From Bacteroidota bacterium (GTDB taxonomy: Bacteria > Bacteroidota > Ignavibacteria > UBA10030 > UBA8401), in assembly GCA_023229405.1 (NCBI GenBank), contig JALNZH010000159.1:1-8426 (forward strand): a DNA stretch of 8,426 nucleotides. Direction: 5' to 3'. Both the position numbers and the translations under genes were made by a program. This document shows positions 1 through 7,915 of the stretch, piece after piece (within the stretch, counting starts at the first letter, position 1; every line of letters begins with the position of its first letter). The notes under the pieces were generated by a model. The model saw nothing but the letters and a program-made list of their open reading frames with translations. It searched no databases and was not told where the DNA came from.

Positions 1-3000
1 CCCGGTGGCTCCTGCAGAGGAAATACCATTTGGTGAACCAATTTCGAATGTTGTTGAAGCAGAAAGCGTAAAATTTCTGCCGGTAACCGTACTTGTGCCA
101 AGTGCCAACCATGCCCCTGTATTTATTGTATAATCAATATTTCCCGTAACAGTCGCACCACTTGTAATTGTCTGTCGTTGGGTTCCGTTAAAGACAATAC
201 TTCCCGACGCTGTCCCTGTTCCAACATTTAGTAATGATCCGCCTGTTACAGAATAATTTCCAGCAATATAAATTGTACCGCCGTTGACTAAATTATTAAC
301 ACTATTGAAGTTTAAAGTTCCATTGGTCATAGAAAAATAGTCAGCAACATTTATTCTTGCTGTCGTTGCCGTGGAAAGCGAATCAAGAGTAACATATCCT
401 CCGGATATGGAGAGTGTATCGACATTGTTCACGTTCAAACTATTAGTAGCACCGCTCTTAAAGCATACTGATCCGCCGGTAATAACAATATTTTTTTGAA
501 CCGACAAAGTCGTATTCGTAGTTGTAAGAATTACTTTCCCGGTACCAGTGGCATGTACCGTTAACGAACCAGTAACGTTTGTTAGATTTGTGGTAAAACT
601 CACCGCCGCTGTTTGTGAAACACAATTCCACGTTAAATTTCCAATCGCCTGATTCAATTTTGTGGGAGCAGTGGTTGTCACTCCTGTTACTTCAATTGTA
701 GAATTTGGGTCCCATGTTGCGGTGTATGCACTTCCACTGACGATTGCATTAGCATTCAACTTATGATTGTATTTTGATCCACTCAAGAACTCAAGAACCG
801 GAGTTCCATTTGCGGTGATTAATCCTCCCTGCCATACTAAATCTCCGTACACAGTTAAATCAACACCGGCTCCATTTCTAATTTGGAATGTTCCGCCAGT
901 AGTAACAGTTAAATTGCCACCCGTTTCGATTAATATTTGATCAAGTCCAGACGCACCTCCTGTGTGTGATGTAGAAACAGTTACAATATGTCCATTTCGA
1001 ATTGTAATTTGTCCATCGGCAAGTACTGGAGATGTTGTTGCAGCGATCCAGGTTGTACCATTGAATTTTTCCCATACGACAGCAAAATTATTCCATTCAC
1101 CGCTTGCTTTCGTTCTATACGCTCCTGAAGCATCTTGTAATCCAACTGCATATGCCCCCAGCACCAAAATACCTGTCGCCTGGTTTGTTGTTGTTGTATT
1201 TGTACCGGAAACTTCAGAAGTCCACGCAGACCCATCAAATACATTCATTTTGAATGTTGTTTTTCCGGATATTTCACAGTCTGCGGCAACAAAGGTTAAA
1301 GTCAACGAATATGTTCCTGTAAATTCAAAATTCGAACGGCGGGTATCCCAATATCGATTCACATCATCAGCCACATTGATATAGGATGTGATAATATTCG
1401 GATGTTCAGCACTGACAGTGGTGGCCGACATTGTTCCCGCATTTGACACGGTAGAAAAGACAAATTGCGCAGGTGTATAATTGGTGGTATCACCTAATTC
1501 AAATGCTACTGATACATTAGATCCCGCAGAGATATTTTTTCTCAACCAACCAAAAATATGTCCCGACGTTCTGGAAACAGATCCGGTTGCTGAAATCGTC
1601 ATTGTATCAGTATTTGTAACAATAACTCCATTGGTTAATGTTAATACTCCTTCGATCGTCTTCGGTCCGCTCATCAATGCACCTGCGGCATTATTCATTT
1701 GGAGATTGGTAATAGTTCCCGCACCACTTACTGTCTGCTGTGTCGAACCGCTCAACGATATTTTTCCTGCGCCGGTATGTGCACCATCATTACTTAAGTT
1801 CCCCAGCACGACCAGAGTTACCCCATTATCTGCCAGAGTAACTCCTGAATTAATCGATAAGGAACCGAGAGCAGTATCAGCGCCGGCTTCCAGTGTTTTT
1901 ACTCCGCTGCCACTAAGGATTATATTGTTATACTGAAACGAACTAATCGTTTGTGGACCGGCAGAATTAAGTTCAATCGTATTTCCTGTCACTGTGTGCC
2001 CTGCTGCAGTTCCGGGTGTAAATGTTCCGGCAATAGTCATTAACGATGCGGGTAATACCTTGGTAAAATTACTGAATGTCAGATTTCCATATTCTGCTGC
2101 AAGTACATTTTGTGCAGCAGCACCTCTATTATATATAACCGTTCCTGTTGTCCCAGAAAGCAGGGTTCCAGAACTCGTTACAATTCCATCAAGTGTTAAT
2201 GTATTGGCGCCAATACTGACTGTTCCGGATGTTAATTGGAATGAATCATTCACCGTAATGCTTGCATTCATCGTTACTGTAGTGCTGGTAGTATTGATCG
2301 CCAATTTGTTAAAGGTTTCAACCGAAGCTTTGGTTACTGATTGTGCGGTAGTTCCATTGAAGGTTACTTTCCCTGCACCGGAAGTAAACGTTCCGGCATT
2401 GGACCAATTTCCACCGACGGTCATTTCTAATCCGTTGGCATCAAATGTCCCGCTCGTTATAATTACATTATTCTTCACAGTAAGTGCATTCGTCAGCAAT
2501 TGGGCTGCATTGGTTCCAACACCATTGCGAATATCAAAATTGTAGACGGGAATTGTTGAATTCACCGTCATTGTTGTCGCATTCGGCGTGGAGGCATTTC
2601 CCATTTGCAATGTTCCGCCTGTCACTGTCGTCGTTAAACTGCCGATATTTTTATACCCCAAATTGCCCGTACCCGCTCTTTGAATAACAATCGTGCCGCC
2701 GGTCATTGTAAACGTAGCTCCAGCCACGCTGATATTAAACGGTGCATTCACAGCACTGGTTGATCCTACAGTATTCACAGTCATCGTCCCGCCGTTCATT
2801 TTAAATCTGGAGATCGTGACGGAATTTATCTCTTCAAACCGGCCTGCGACATTCACCGCTCCGTTTTCAATCCACAATTGACCGCCGTTAGAGATGAGAT
2901 TATTATCAGCAACAGATCCAATGTTCAGCGTACCGTTGGTAATTCGTAACGGACCACTTAATGTGATATTTCCACCAGTCGTAGTAACCACTGCCGAACT

Positions 3001-4722
3001 GTGATTCAGCCACAATTGTCCTGTTGTGGGAATTGTCGTGCTTGCAGTGAACGGAGTAATAGTATTTGGAGATGAAAACCGGAACGTTCCGTTCGTCAGC
3101 GTCAGGAACCCAGTAGTTTGAGTTGTAAAATTTGTCGAAAAAACATCTAGGATATTATCACTTGAGGAACCCATATTTAGCGTAATCAGATAAAAACGGG
3201 TTAACGATCCGCTGCCGCCGATTGTCTGGTTCCCAAGTTTATTAAACGTAATAGAGCATCGACTATTCGCGTTCGGTCCAAGATCAAGTGTACCATTATT
3301 CAAAATATCGCCAGAGAGTATAATGGAATGACCCGATTGTGTAAATGCAGTGTTTACATCGAGCGTACCACCGGAATTTATTTTAACGGAGTCGGCTATC
3401 GTAAGTGATCTGGCAGTAGTGCTGTTCCCAATTCTCAGTGTTCCATTAATCGTCAGTTTATTGGCAGTAACATTTTGATCGACGCTGACAATATGACCAG
3501 AGGAAATAACAATATTATCCGTTGGCGCTGGAACTGCATTACCCACCCAGGTAGACGGACTGGACCAATTTCCACTTTGAAAGGAAACAGGAATTGAACC
3601 AGCTAATGTAACCTGGCTTCCCGACCCTGCCCCGCTTAATCCTCCCTCAGAAAGTGCAAACACCTTCCAGTAATAGGTTACGCCCGCTGCCAAGCCGGTT
3701 TCAGAAGATGAATCGGTATTTGCGACAAGCTGCCGAATATATGAATAATTTACTCCATCGTTCGATCGATAGAGTGCATAACCAAATTCACCAGTGGCGT
3801 TATCTGTCCAATTTACCGTCATGGAACTTGTCGTAACTGAAGTAAACGACAGAGCAGACGGTGCCGTCGGTATTGTTGGAGTAAAAGCTAATTTAGAATT
3901 CGACGTTGGCAAAGTTGTCGTATATCCGGTTGTTGGGATTGACTGCGGTAAGAAGTTCGTCGAATTTGCCGTCTGTTGTATACGCAGCACAGCAGCAGAT
4001 AATCCGCCGGAAAGATCGGCAGCATTAATACCGCATTTATACTGCAGTGTGGCAAGTCCATTCGTCATTGTTCCGTACACGAATTCGATAATACCACTCG
4101 TTTCGTACAGCTTCACTTGAAAATTATAACTTGTTCCGGTTTGTATCTGATCCCATACACTCAGGTTGATCCATTCAGTCGTAAAGACACGATTTGGTGC
4201 GACACCGCTCGTTAAATATTTAAAGCTGGCTCCAAGAGGATCGAGTTGATCTTGTGTTGACATATCGCCATATACAGGTGCAAGAGCATTCCATGCTTTG
4301 AAACCGGTAGTATTCGAGAGTCTGTTATGGCTCGGATTATCCGAATCGTAATCCTGACCTGATTGCGCAACGCCAATTGTTCCGTCTGCTGTGGAAGAAG
4401 AAAAATCGAGAAATCCATTGATACCTATACTCACTTCAGTATACCGTGTTCCATTATACCAGAAATCAAACCCTATCGGGATAGGATAACTTCTATTATC
4501 ATCCTCAATCCATTGCGTTGAATTTCTCCAGCTCGGTATAGGATTCCCGCTTGACGAAATGGTATTAAATGTAATGGAGCCTGTTTGTGAAATGACATAA
4601 TTTGCAAGACTCTGCGCTTGTACTGTATGCGCTGCGATCATTAAAAGAATAAACGAAAGACAAACGATGTAACCGCGTTGTCGCATTGCTCGTGTTCTCG
4701 TATGTGAATGTCGTGCTTTCAT
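1..4722 (-). CDS. Giant secreted beta-strand-repeat protein (3' end outside window)
   Basis: The frame runs from ATG at 4720-4722 to the left edge: 1574 codons, no stop, no frameshift. A second in-frame ATG at 4684-4686 (Met13) is an alternative start that gives a more usual signal-peptide length. The signal peptide core is YIVCLSFILLMIAA, with cleavage likely after VQA (residue 36). Residues about 40-270 form an N-terminal domain with 'YPIPIGFDFWYNGTRYTEVS' and INGFLDF, a style common in Bacteroidota/Ignavibacteria surface proteins. Residues about 285-372 are a fibronectin type III domain (PTAPSALSF ... SSMTVNWTDN ... YALYRSNDG ... TYYWKVFALS). From 382 on come beta-strand repeats: a GNWSSPSTW/GHIVSV module, a run of NGTLxIG-like turns, three GNW-type modules, an NRYW module at about 1054-1180 and a second GHIVTV module at about 1202-1250. 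Composition is rich in Thr, Ser, Gly and Asn, with few Cys. It is probably exported to the cell surface as an adhesin or surface-layer-like protein. A type IX sorting domain would be expected off the left edge but is not visible. The start lies 9 bases after the stop of the barrel gene, so co-transcription is very likely. Confidence 0.88.
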   Translation of the reverse strand, partial: MKARHSHTRTRAMRQRGYIVCLSFILLMIAAHTVQAQSLANYVISQTGSITFNTISSSGNPIPSWRNSTQWIEDDNRSYPIPIGFDFWYNGTRYTEVSIGINGFLDFSSSTADGTIGVAQSGQDYDSDNPSHNRLSNTTGFKAWNALAPVYGDMSTQDQLDPLGASFKYLTSGVAPNRVFTTEWINLSVWDQIQTGTSYNFQVKLYETSGIIEFVYGTMTNGLATLQYKCGINAADLSGGLSAAVLRIQQTANSTNFLPQSIPTTGYTTTLPTSNSKLAFTPTIPTAPSALSFTSVTTSSMTVNWTDNATGEFGYALYRSNDGVNYSYIRQLVANTDSSSETGLAAGVTYYWKVFALSEGGLSGAGSGSQVTLAGSIPVSFQSGNWSSPSTWVGNAVPAPTDNIVISSGHIVSVDQNVTANKLTINGTLRIGNSTTARSLTIADSVKINSGGTLDVNTAFTQSGHSIILSGDILNNGTLDLGPNANSRCSITFNKLGNQTIGGSGSLTRFYLITLNMGSSSDNILDVFSTNFTTQTTGFLTLTNGTFRFSSPNTITPFTASTTIPTTGQLWLNHSSAVVTTTGGNITLSGPLRITNGTLNIGSVADNNLISNGGQLWIENGAVNVAGRFEEINSVTISRFKMNGGTMTVNTVGSTSAVNAPFNISVAGATFTMTGGTIVIQRAGTGNLGYKNIGSLTTTVTGGTLQMGNASTPNATTMTVNSTIPVYNFDIRNGVGTNAAQLLTNALTVKNNVIITSGTFDANGLEMTVGGNWSNAGTFTSGAGKVTFNGTTAQSVTKASVETFNKLAINTTSTTVTMNASITVNDSFQLTSGTVSIGANTLTLDGIVTSSGTLLSGTTGTVIYNRGAAAQNVLAAEYGNLTFSNFTKVLPASLMTIAGTFTPGTAAGHTVTGNTIELNSAGPQTISSFQYNNIILSGSGVKTLEAGADTALGSLSINSGVTLADNGVTLVVLGNLSNDGAHTGAGKISLSGSTQQTVSGAGTITNLQMNNAAGALMSGPKTIEGVLTLTNGVIVTNTDTMTISATGSVSRTSGHIFGWLRKNISAGSNVSVAFELGDTTNYTPAQFVFSTVSNAGTMSATTVSAEHPNIITSYINVADDVNRYWDTRRSNFEFTGTYSLTLTFVAADCEISGKTTFKMNVFDGSAWTSEVSGTNTTTTNQATGILVLGAYAVGLQDASGAYRTKASGEWNNFAVVWEKFNGTTWIAATTSPVLADGQITIRNGHIVTVSTSHTGGASGLDQILIETGGNLTVTTGGTFQIRNGAGVDLTVYGDLVWQGGLITANGTPVLEFLSGSKYNHKLNANAIVSGSAYTATWDPNSTIEVTGVTTTAPTKLNQAIGNLTWNCVSQTAAVSFTTNLTNVTGSLTVHATGTGKVILTTTNTTLSVQKNIVITGGSVCFKSGATNSLNVNNVDTLSISGGYVTLDSLSTATTARINVADYFSMTNGTLNFNSVNNLVNGGTIYIAGNYSVTGGSLLNVGTGTASGSIVFNGTQRQTITSGATVTGNIDYTINTGAWLALGTSTVTGRNFTLSASTTFEIGSPNGISSAGATG
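166..2415 (-). repeat. Three spaced GNW-type modules (GN-x-GxGxVxFNG-Q) inside the giant gene
   Basis: Three related modules share the plan 'GN(W/L/Y)..., G-rich turn, (V/I)xFNG or SLSG, then QxxT/I'. The first covers residues about 770-797 (positions 2332-2415): GNWSNAGTFTSGAGKVTFNG then QSV. The second starts at residue 974 (position 1803 downwards): GNLSNDGAHTGAGKISLSG then QQTVSGAG. The third starts at residue 1488 (position 261 downwards): GNYSVTGGSLLNVGTGTASG, then IVFNGTQRQTI. Modules of this plan are common in large Bacteroidota and Chlorobiota surface proteins. They indicate that the repeat region grew by duplication of a unit of roughly 100 residues or more. Confidence 0.6.
973..1119 (-). 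repeat. Second GHIV-type module of the giant protein (paralog of the one at 3481-3573)
   Basis: Residues about 1202-1250 read YRTKASGEWNN, VVWEKFNGTTWIAAT, then ITIRNGHIVTVS. They parallel residues about 384-414 encoded at 3481-3573: GNWSSPSTWVGNAVP, then IVISSGHIVSV. Both have two spaced tryptophans, a proline-containing loop, and an I-x-I-x-x-GHIV-x-V strand, and both are followed by a new run of beta repeats. The first follows the fibronectin domain and the second follows the NRYW module. The second therefore looks like a restart of the repeat architecture, as though two complete surface proteins had been joined or one duplicated. Confidence 0.55.
2596..3450 (-). repeat. Run of degenerate NGTLxIG-type beta-turn repeats inside the giant gene
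   Basis: Short, related motifs recur every 25-70 residues: INGTLRIGN (425-433), SGGTLDVN (450-457), NNGTLDLG (475-482), TNGTFRF (543-549), TNGTLNIG (595-602), NGGTMTVN (643-650) and TGGTLQMGN (701-709). Each has the form (N/G)GT followed by alternating hydrophobic residues, as expected for successive rungs of a beta-helix or a stacked beta-solenoid. The copies differ at DNA level, so this is an old, diverged protein repeat rather than a recent tandem duplication. The beta-solenoid fold is inferred from the pattern. Confidence 0.6.
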
Positions 4723-4731
4723 AGCGTTCAA

Positions 4732-7700
4732 TTATTTCGCAAAATACTCTAATATTTTTTCTGTGAATTTCGCTCGTACTGAAATGAACGGTCCGGCAGA
4801 TTGATAATCTTTTCCTACCAGATCTCGATCTTCAGTGCCGATAAAATTGTAGCCGATTGCCAGACGGATATTCTCGAATACTACATTTCCAATCTCCGCA
4901 CTGTACCCGTGTTTAATGGACGATGAATTCGCCTGACCAACGATGCGCGAGTTCAAAATACGATATTCTGATGCAACATCGAAATTATTCCAACGCAGAT
5001 CGTATTCTGCTCTTATTAAATAAAAATCTGTCATGGTCGATGCGTTCAATCCATACGCTTCATCCGTAGCATATTTCATGGCATATTTTGTTCCGATTTC
5101 CAGACCGACGACCGGTTCGACGAATGTATGCAAAGAAAGAATATTTATGTCGGACGATGTTTGCGGAGCCACTACTCCGTTAAACTCAATCTTCTTTTCG
5201 AACTTGCCGATAGCATTTAGCCAATCGAATTCTACCGGACGATATGCAATACCGAGTGCATTATCGAATTTCTTTAACAATCCACCGCCAAGTGCAGCGC
5301 CGACTTGATCGCCGGATAGTATTCCGTTGGAGAATGTTCTGGCGGTTGATTGCGGTGCAACGCGATCTTCTTCGAAATAGGTCATCTTGTTGATCAGTGT
5401 AAAATCGTTTGCCAGAGCAATATTTCCACCGAATGTCAAATTTCTGCGAATGGATTGTGGATTCTTGGCAAGCTCACCTTTAATAGTTGCTTTATACGTT
5501 GCATTCGGAAGATATTCCACTCCTACCGAAAGAGCATCGTTGTCATTTGTTTTTGCTTCAGCAACATTTCTATCAAGTGCGCGTGTCCGTTCAAAAGTAA
5601 TATTGCTTGTTATTTCTTTCGTAATCTTTGCAGTATTCTTCAAACCGATGCTGGCCTGATTCCGTTGGCCGTTGATTCCGCTGCCAATTTCATATCGTCC
5701 CGTCAATGTCGTTCCATACCCAAGATCCGATCCAATTCCGAAAGCGGTCGTGCTTCCGCTGCCGATGTAGAATCGTTGTTGAGCAGAGAGTGATACATTA
5801 TCCAACACTCGATATTCAATTCCGACTGCGCCGCTCGACGGTTTCACTTCCTCTTTTTTGGAATTGCTGAAGCTCTGTTCATATTCACTGGTAATGTTAA
5901 TTCGATCAGTTGCACGAACGGTTGTTTTTGCATTCATCATGGTCGAATTACGATTGTCTGTTAGTGCCGTATCTGTTCGGATACTTTCGTATTCCAGATT
6001 TTCCACTCTTAATGCCAGCGTTGCAAACTTTGTGATCTTCCGTTCAATGCCGCCAGTGATTGAGTTAATATTCGTTATAGCATTACCGCCGGTTTGTTCC
6101 TGGTGATAATAATCTGTTACCAATTTTATATCAAAAAATCCGTCATACGAACCGCCCACACCGTATTTCATGGATCCGATTTCTGACGCACCGCCTGCAC
6201 CAACTGTCTGGTTGACGAATCCGGATTCCACCTTACGGAAATACGATTTTACCTGCAATCGTTCCATCGGTGTTCCAGCCAATTCCAATTTCCACGCTGC
6301 ACCGCTACTTGCAACATCCGATCCGTTAGCAATTTCAACACCAGCCTGTAACGCATTCTGGTAGGCATACCGTGAATTGAACCCAAGCAGCGTATAATTT
6401 GTCGGCATCCGTTCTTCCGTCACCGCTGTCACGCCAACGGTTAATCCCTTCAATACTTCGCGTTCACCTTGCAGACCGGTAACATAATTCGTTGGGAATC
6501 CGGATTGTGATTCGTATGAAACAACGATAGTAACCGGATTGCCTGACTGATCGATACTCAACACCGGCTGTTTAAAGAAAATTGTTCCCTGCACATAATC
6601 TACCTCATAATCTCCGAAACGAGACTTGTCTGCCCTGCTCAAGATAACTTCGTTATGACGCTTATCTCGCGTTTCGATCCGGATTTTTTCCGATCCTGGA
6701 ACAACATTACTCGATCCGAGGAAATAATATCCCGAAATGCCCTGTCCACGAATCTCATCCTGCACAACTTTACGGTCTGTTACTGTTGCGAATGCATCTA
6801 CCTTATCCAATTTCGTTTCATAATGTCCGTTGACGCCGGTAAAGGTTCTGTCATAGCGTGCTAATTCGTTCTGACCAAACGAAGTGTTGAAGTCGCCGAA
6901 CAACAGATACGATCGATTCAATTCCATTTTCACGAAGAATGGATTGCTTGTTTGCGCTGTATAATCCACGGTACTGTTATCACCGTATATGGAATACAGC
7001 ACATCCGGATCGAGATCGCGGAATAATCGATCGCGTTGACGGCGTTCGTTGTCGTACGATGCGGTCAAGAGATATTTATCCATCACTGTTCCCCTGCCAT
7101 AGAATGCCAGACGTCCATTGGAATGGAATCCGTTATCGATCTTCTCTCTGTTTCGTAAGCCGCTCAGATTTCCAGTAGTGGAAAGTGACGTTCCCTGTGC
7201 ATCGGCAGAACCGACGATCATCAATGGCACAATCGGTGTCGCATAATCGATCTGCCGTTCTGTGCGGACATTTCCCCAACTGGCAGAAATGGTAGAAACA
7301 ACGGATGCTTGCGGAGCAGTAACGGTAAAGGTGACGGTACCGTTTTCAATTTTTACCTGGATTCCATCTTGATTGGGATCGATATCGACAGCGTTTAGGT
7401 CGGCAGTATCACTTTTCAGCGTGATAAAGTACATTCCAGGAATTGCGACGCCGAATTTATCTTTCACAATCGCATCAAATTTTGCCGACGATCGTCCGTC
7501 CGCCACAAATTCCTGTTGTTCCGATTTAATTTCAATACTATTTGGTTCACCGGCGATATGCACCTCAATGCTCACTTTTTCTTCAAACAGATCGTACGAC
7601 ACAACTGTAAATTTCACCGGTCCCTGCTCCACTGGGATATTCAAGAAATCGTAAATTCCGTCTGGACGAATTGCACCAGAATCGACGGCAACACCGTTGA

Positions 7701-7869
7701 CAAACAACACCACCGGCAGACCCGGTTTACCGTTGACGATCACTGCCTGACGCGTCATCATGCTGATGTCATTCTGCGCCGGTGACGTAATTTTTAAACG
7801 CTGCGCGAACGACGCCTGTGCGACGACGATCAATGTGAAGAGGCAATATGTTAAGTGACGGAGTTTCAC
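4732..7869 (-). CDS. Outer-membrane beta-barrel protein with N-terminal Ig-like and Big-1-like domains
   Basis: This complete gene of 1045 residues starts with GTG. That start is chosen because it directly precedes a textbook signal peptide (MKLRHLTYCLFTLIVVAQA, cleavage near SFA-Q at residue 22) and no in-frame ATG or GTG lies in the gap upstream. Residues about 24-107 look like an Ig-like domain (VVLFVNGVAVDSG, then DGIYDFLNIPV). Residues about 110-205 resemble a Big-1/invasin-type domain ('FVADGRSSAKFDAIVKDKFG', 'ENGTVTFTVTAP'). From about 215 to the end the chain is alternating hydrophobic/polar strands typical of a large outer-membrane barrel. A well-conserved-looking block lies at about 320-453: LLFGDF, LARYDRTFTGV, DEIRGQGISGYYFL, EKIRIETRDK, and DYEVDYVQGTIFFKQP. 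I recall similar blocks in large envelope proteins of several Gram-negative phyla that often sit beside DUF11 proteins, but their function is unknown to me. The protein ends ...EYFAK, without the usual terminal aromatic residue, though a strand ending in RAKF lies ten residues earlier. No Shine-Dalgarno is obvious. It could also be a transport or anchoring partner for the giant protein encoded 9 bases downstream. Confidence 0.85.
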   Translation of the reverse strand: MKLRHLTYCLFTLIVVAQASFAQRLKITSPAQNDISMMTRQAVIVNGKPGLPVVLFVNGVAVDSGAIRPDGIYDFLNIPVEQGPVKFTVVSYDLFEEKVSIEVHIAGEPNSIEIKSEQQEFVADGRSSAKFDAIVKDKFGVAIPGMYFITLKSDTADLNAVDIDPNQDGIQVKIENGTVTFTVTAPQASVVSTISASWGNVRTERQIDYATPIVPLMIVGSADAQGTSLSTTGNLSGLRNREKIDNGFHSNGRLAFYGRGTVMDKYLLTASYDNERRQRDRLFRDLDPDVLYSIYGDNSTVDYTAQTSNPFFVKMELNRSYLLFGDFNTSFGQNELARYDRTFTGVNGHYETKLDKVDAFATVTDRKVVQDEIRGQGISGYYFLGSSNVVPGSEKIRIETRDKRHNEVILSRADKSRFGDYEVDYVQGTIFFKQPVLSIDQSGNPVTIVVSYESQSGFPTNYVTGLQGEREVLKGLTVGVTAVTEERMPTNYTLLGFNSRYAYQNALQAGVEIANGSDVASSGAAWKLELAGTPMERLQVKSYFRKVESGFVNQTVGAGGASEIGSMKYGVGGSYDGFFDIKLVTDYYHQEQTGGNAITNINSITGGIERKITKFATLALRVENLEYESIRTDTALTDNRNSTMMNAKTTVRATDRINITSEYEQSFSNSKKEEVKPSSGAVGIEYRVLDNVSLSAQQRFYIGSGSTTAFGIGSDLGYGTTLTGRYEIGSGINGQRNQASIGLKNTAKITKEITSNITFERTRALDRNVAEAKTNDNDALSVGVEYLPNATYKATIKGELAKNPQSIRRNLTFGGNIALANDFTLINKMTYFEEDRVAPQSTARTFSNGILSGDQVGAALGGGLLKKFDNALGIAYRPVEFDWLNAIGKFEKKIEFNGVVAPQTSSDINILSLHTFVEPVVGLEIGTKYAMKYATDEAYGLNASTMTDFYLIRAEYDLRWNNFDVASEYRILNSRIVGQANSSSIKHGYSAEIGNVVFENIRLAIGYNFIGTEDRDLVGKDYQSAGPFISVRAKFTEKILEYFAK

Positions 7870-7878
7870 GATGTTTGC

Positions 7879-7908
7879 GGAACTACCCGGATCACTCCGG
7901 ATAGTTCC
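7879..7908 (-). promoter_or_regulatory. Intercistronic 12-bp hairpin in front of the barrel gene
   Basis: On the minus-strand transcript GGAACUAUCCGG, loop AGUGAU, then CCGGGUAGUUCC form 12 consecutive pairs, one of them a U-G wobble. In a plus-strand transcript the same position would be an A-C mismatch, so the structure fits minus-strand RNA best. It is followed by GCAAACAUC and then the GTG start, with no U-tract, so it is not a standard intrinsic terminator. It ends only 9 bases before the start codon, where a ribosome would land. A second, smaller stem competes with it: UAGUUC at 7913-7918, which contains the upstream stop codon, can pair with GAACUA at 7902-7907 across a five-base loop. 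Possible roles are translational control, mRNA processing or stability, or a protein-binding palindrome. The pairing is seen directly; the function is inferred. Confidence 0.55.
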
Positions 7909-7915
7909 AAAAGAA

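Noticed and set aside
981..1244. Minus-strand 87-codon frame
   Set aside because: It is out of frame with the giant gene, whose own frame here encodes the recognisable GEWNN...GHIVTV module.
962..2881. Plus-strand open frames at 962-1384, 1481-1936, 1994-2545, 2484-2687 and 2693-2881
   Set aside because: They lie antisense to the continuous 1574-codon minus-strand frame, have no signal, domain or family pattern, and arise because Thr/Asn/Gly/Val-rich repeat codons give few stops on the opposite strand.
4212..4418. Minus-strand 68-codon frame inside the start region of the giant gene
   Set aside because: It is in another frame of the same strand. The covering frame encodes the N-terminal domain of the giant protein with clear conserved-looking motifs.
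1..4722. CRISPR array or recent tandem DNA repeat suggested by recurring GTACC/GCCGG words
   Set aside because: The recurrences are degenerate, irregularly spaced and follow the reading frame, so they reflect protein-level beta repeats and not DNA repeats with spacers.
5033..7785. Plus-strand open frames antisense to the barrel gene, such as 5350-5793, 5387-5659 and 7373-7654
   Set aside because: They overlap the complete barrel gene, are short, overlap one another, and encode low-complexity hydrophobic sequence with no recognisable features.
7879..7908. Intrinsic terminator between the DUF11 gene and the barrel gene
   Set aside because: The hairpin is strong but no U-tract follows on the minus strand and no suitable tract follows on the plus strand. 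The spacing to the next start also argues for a continuing transcript.
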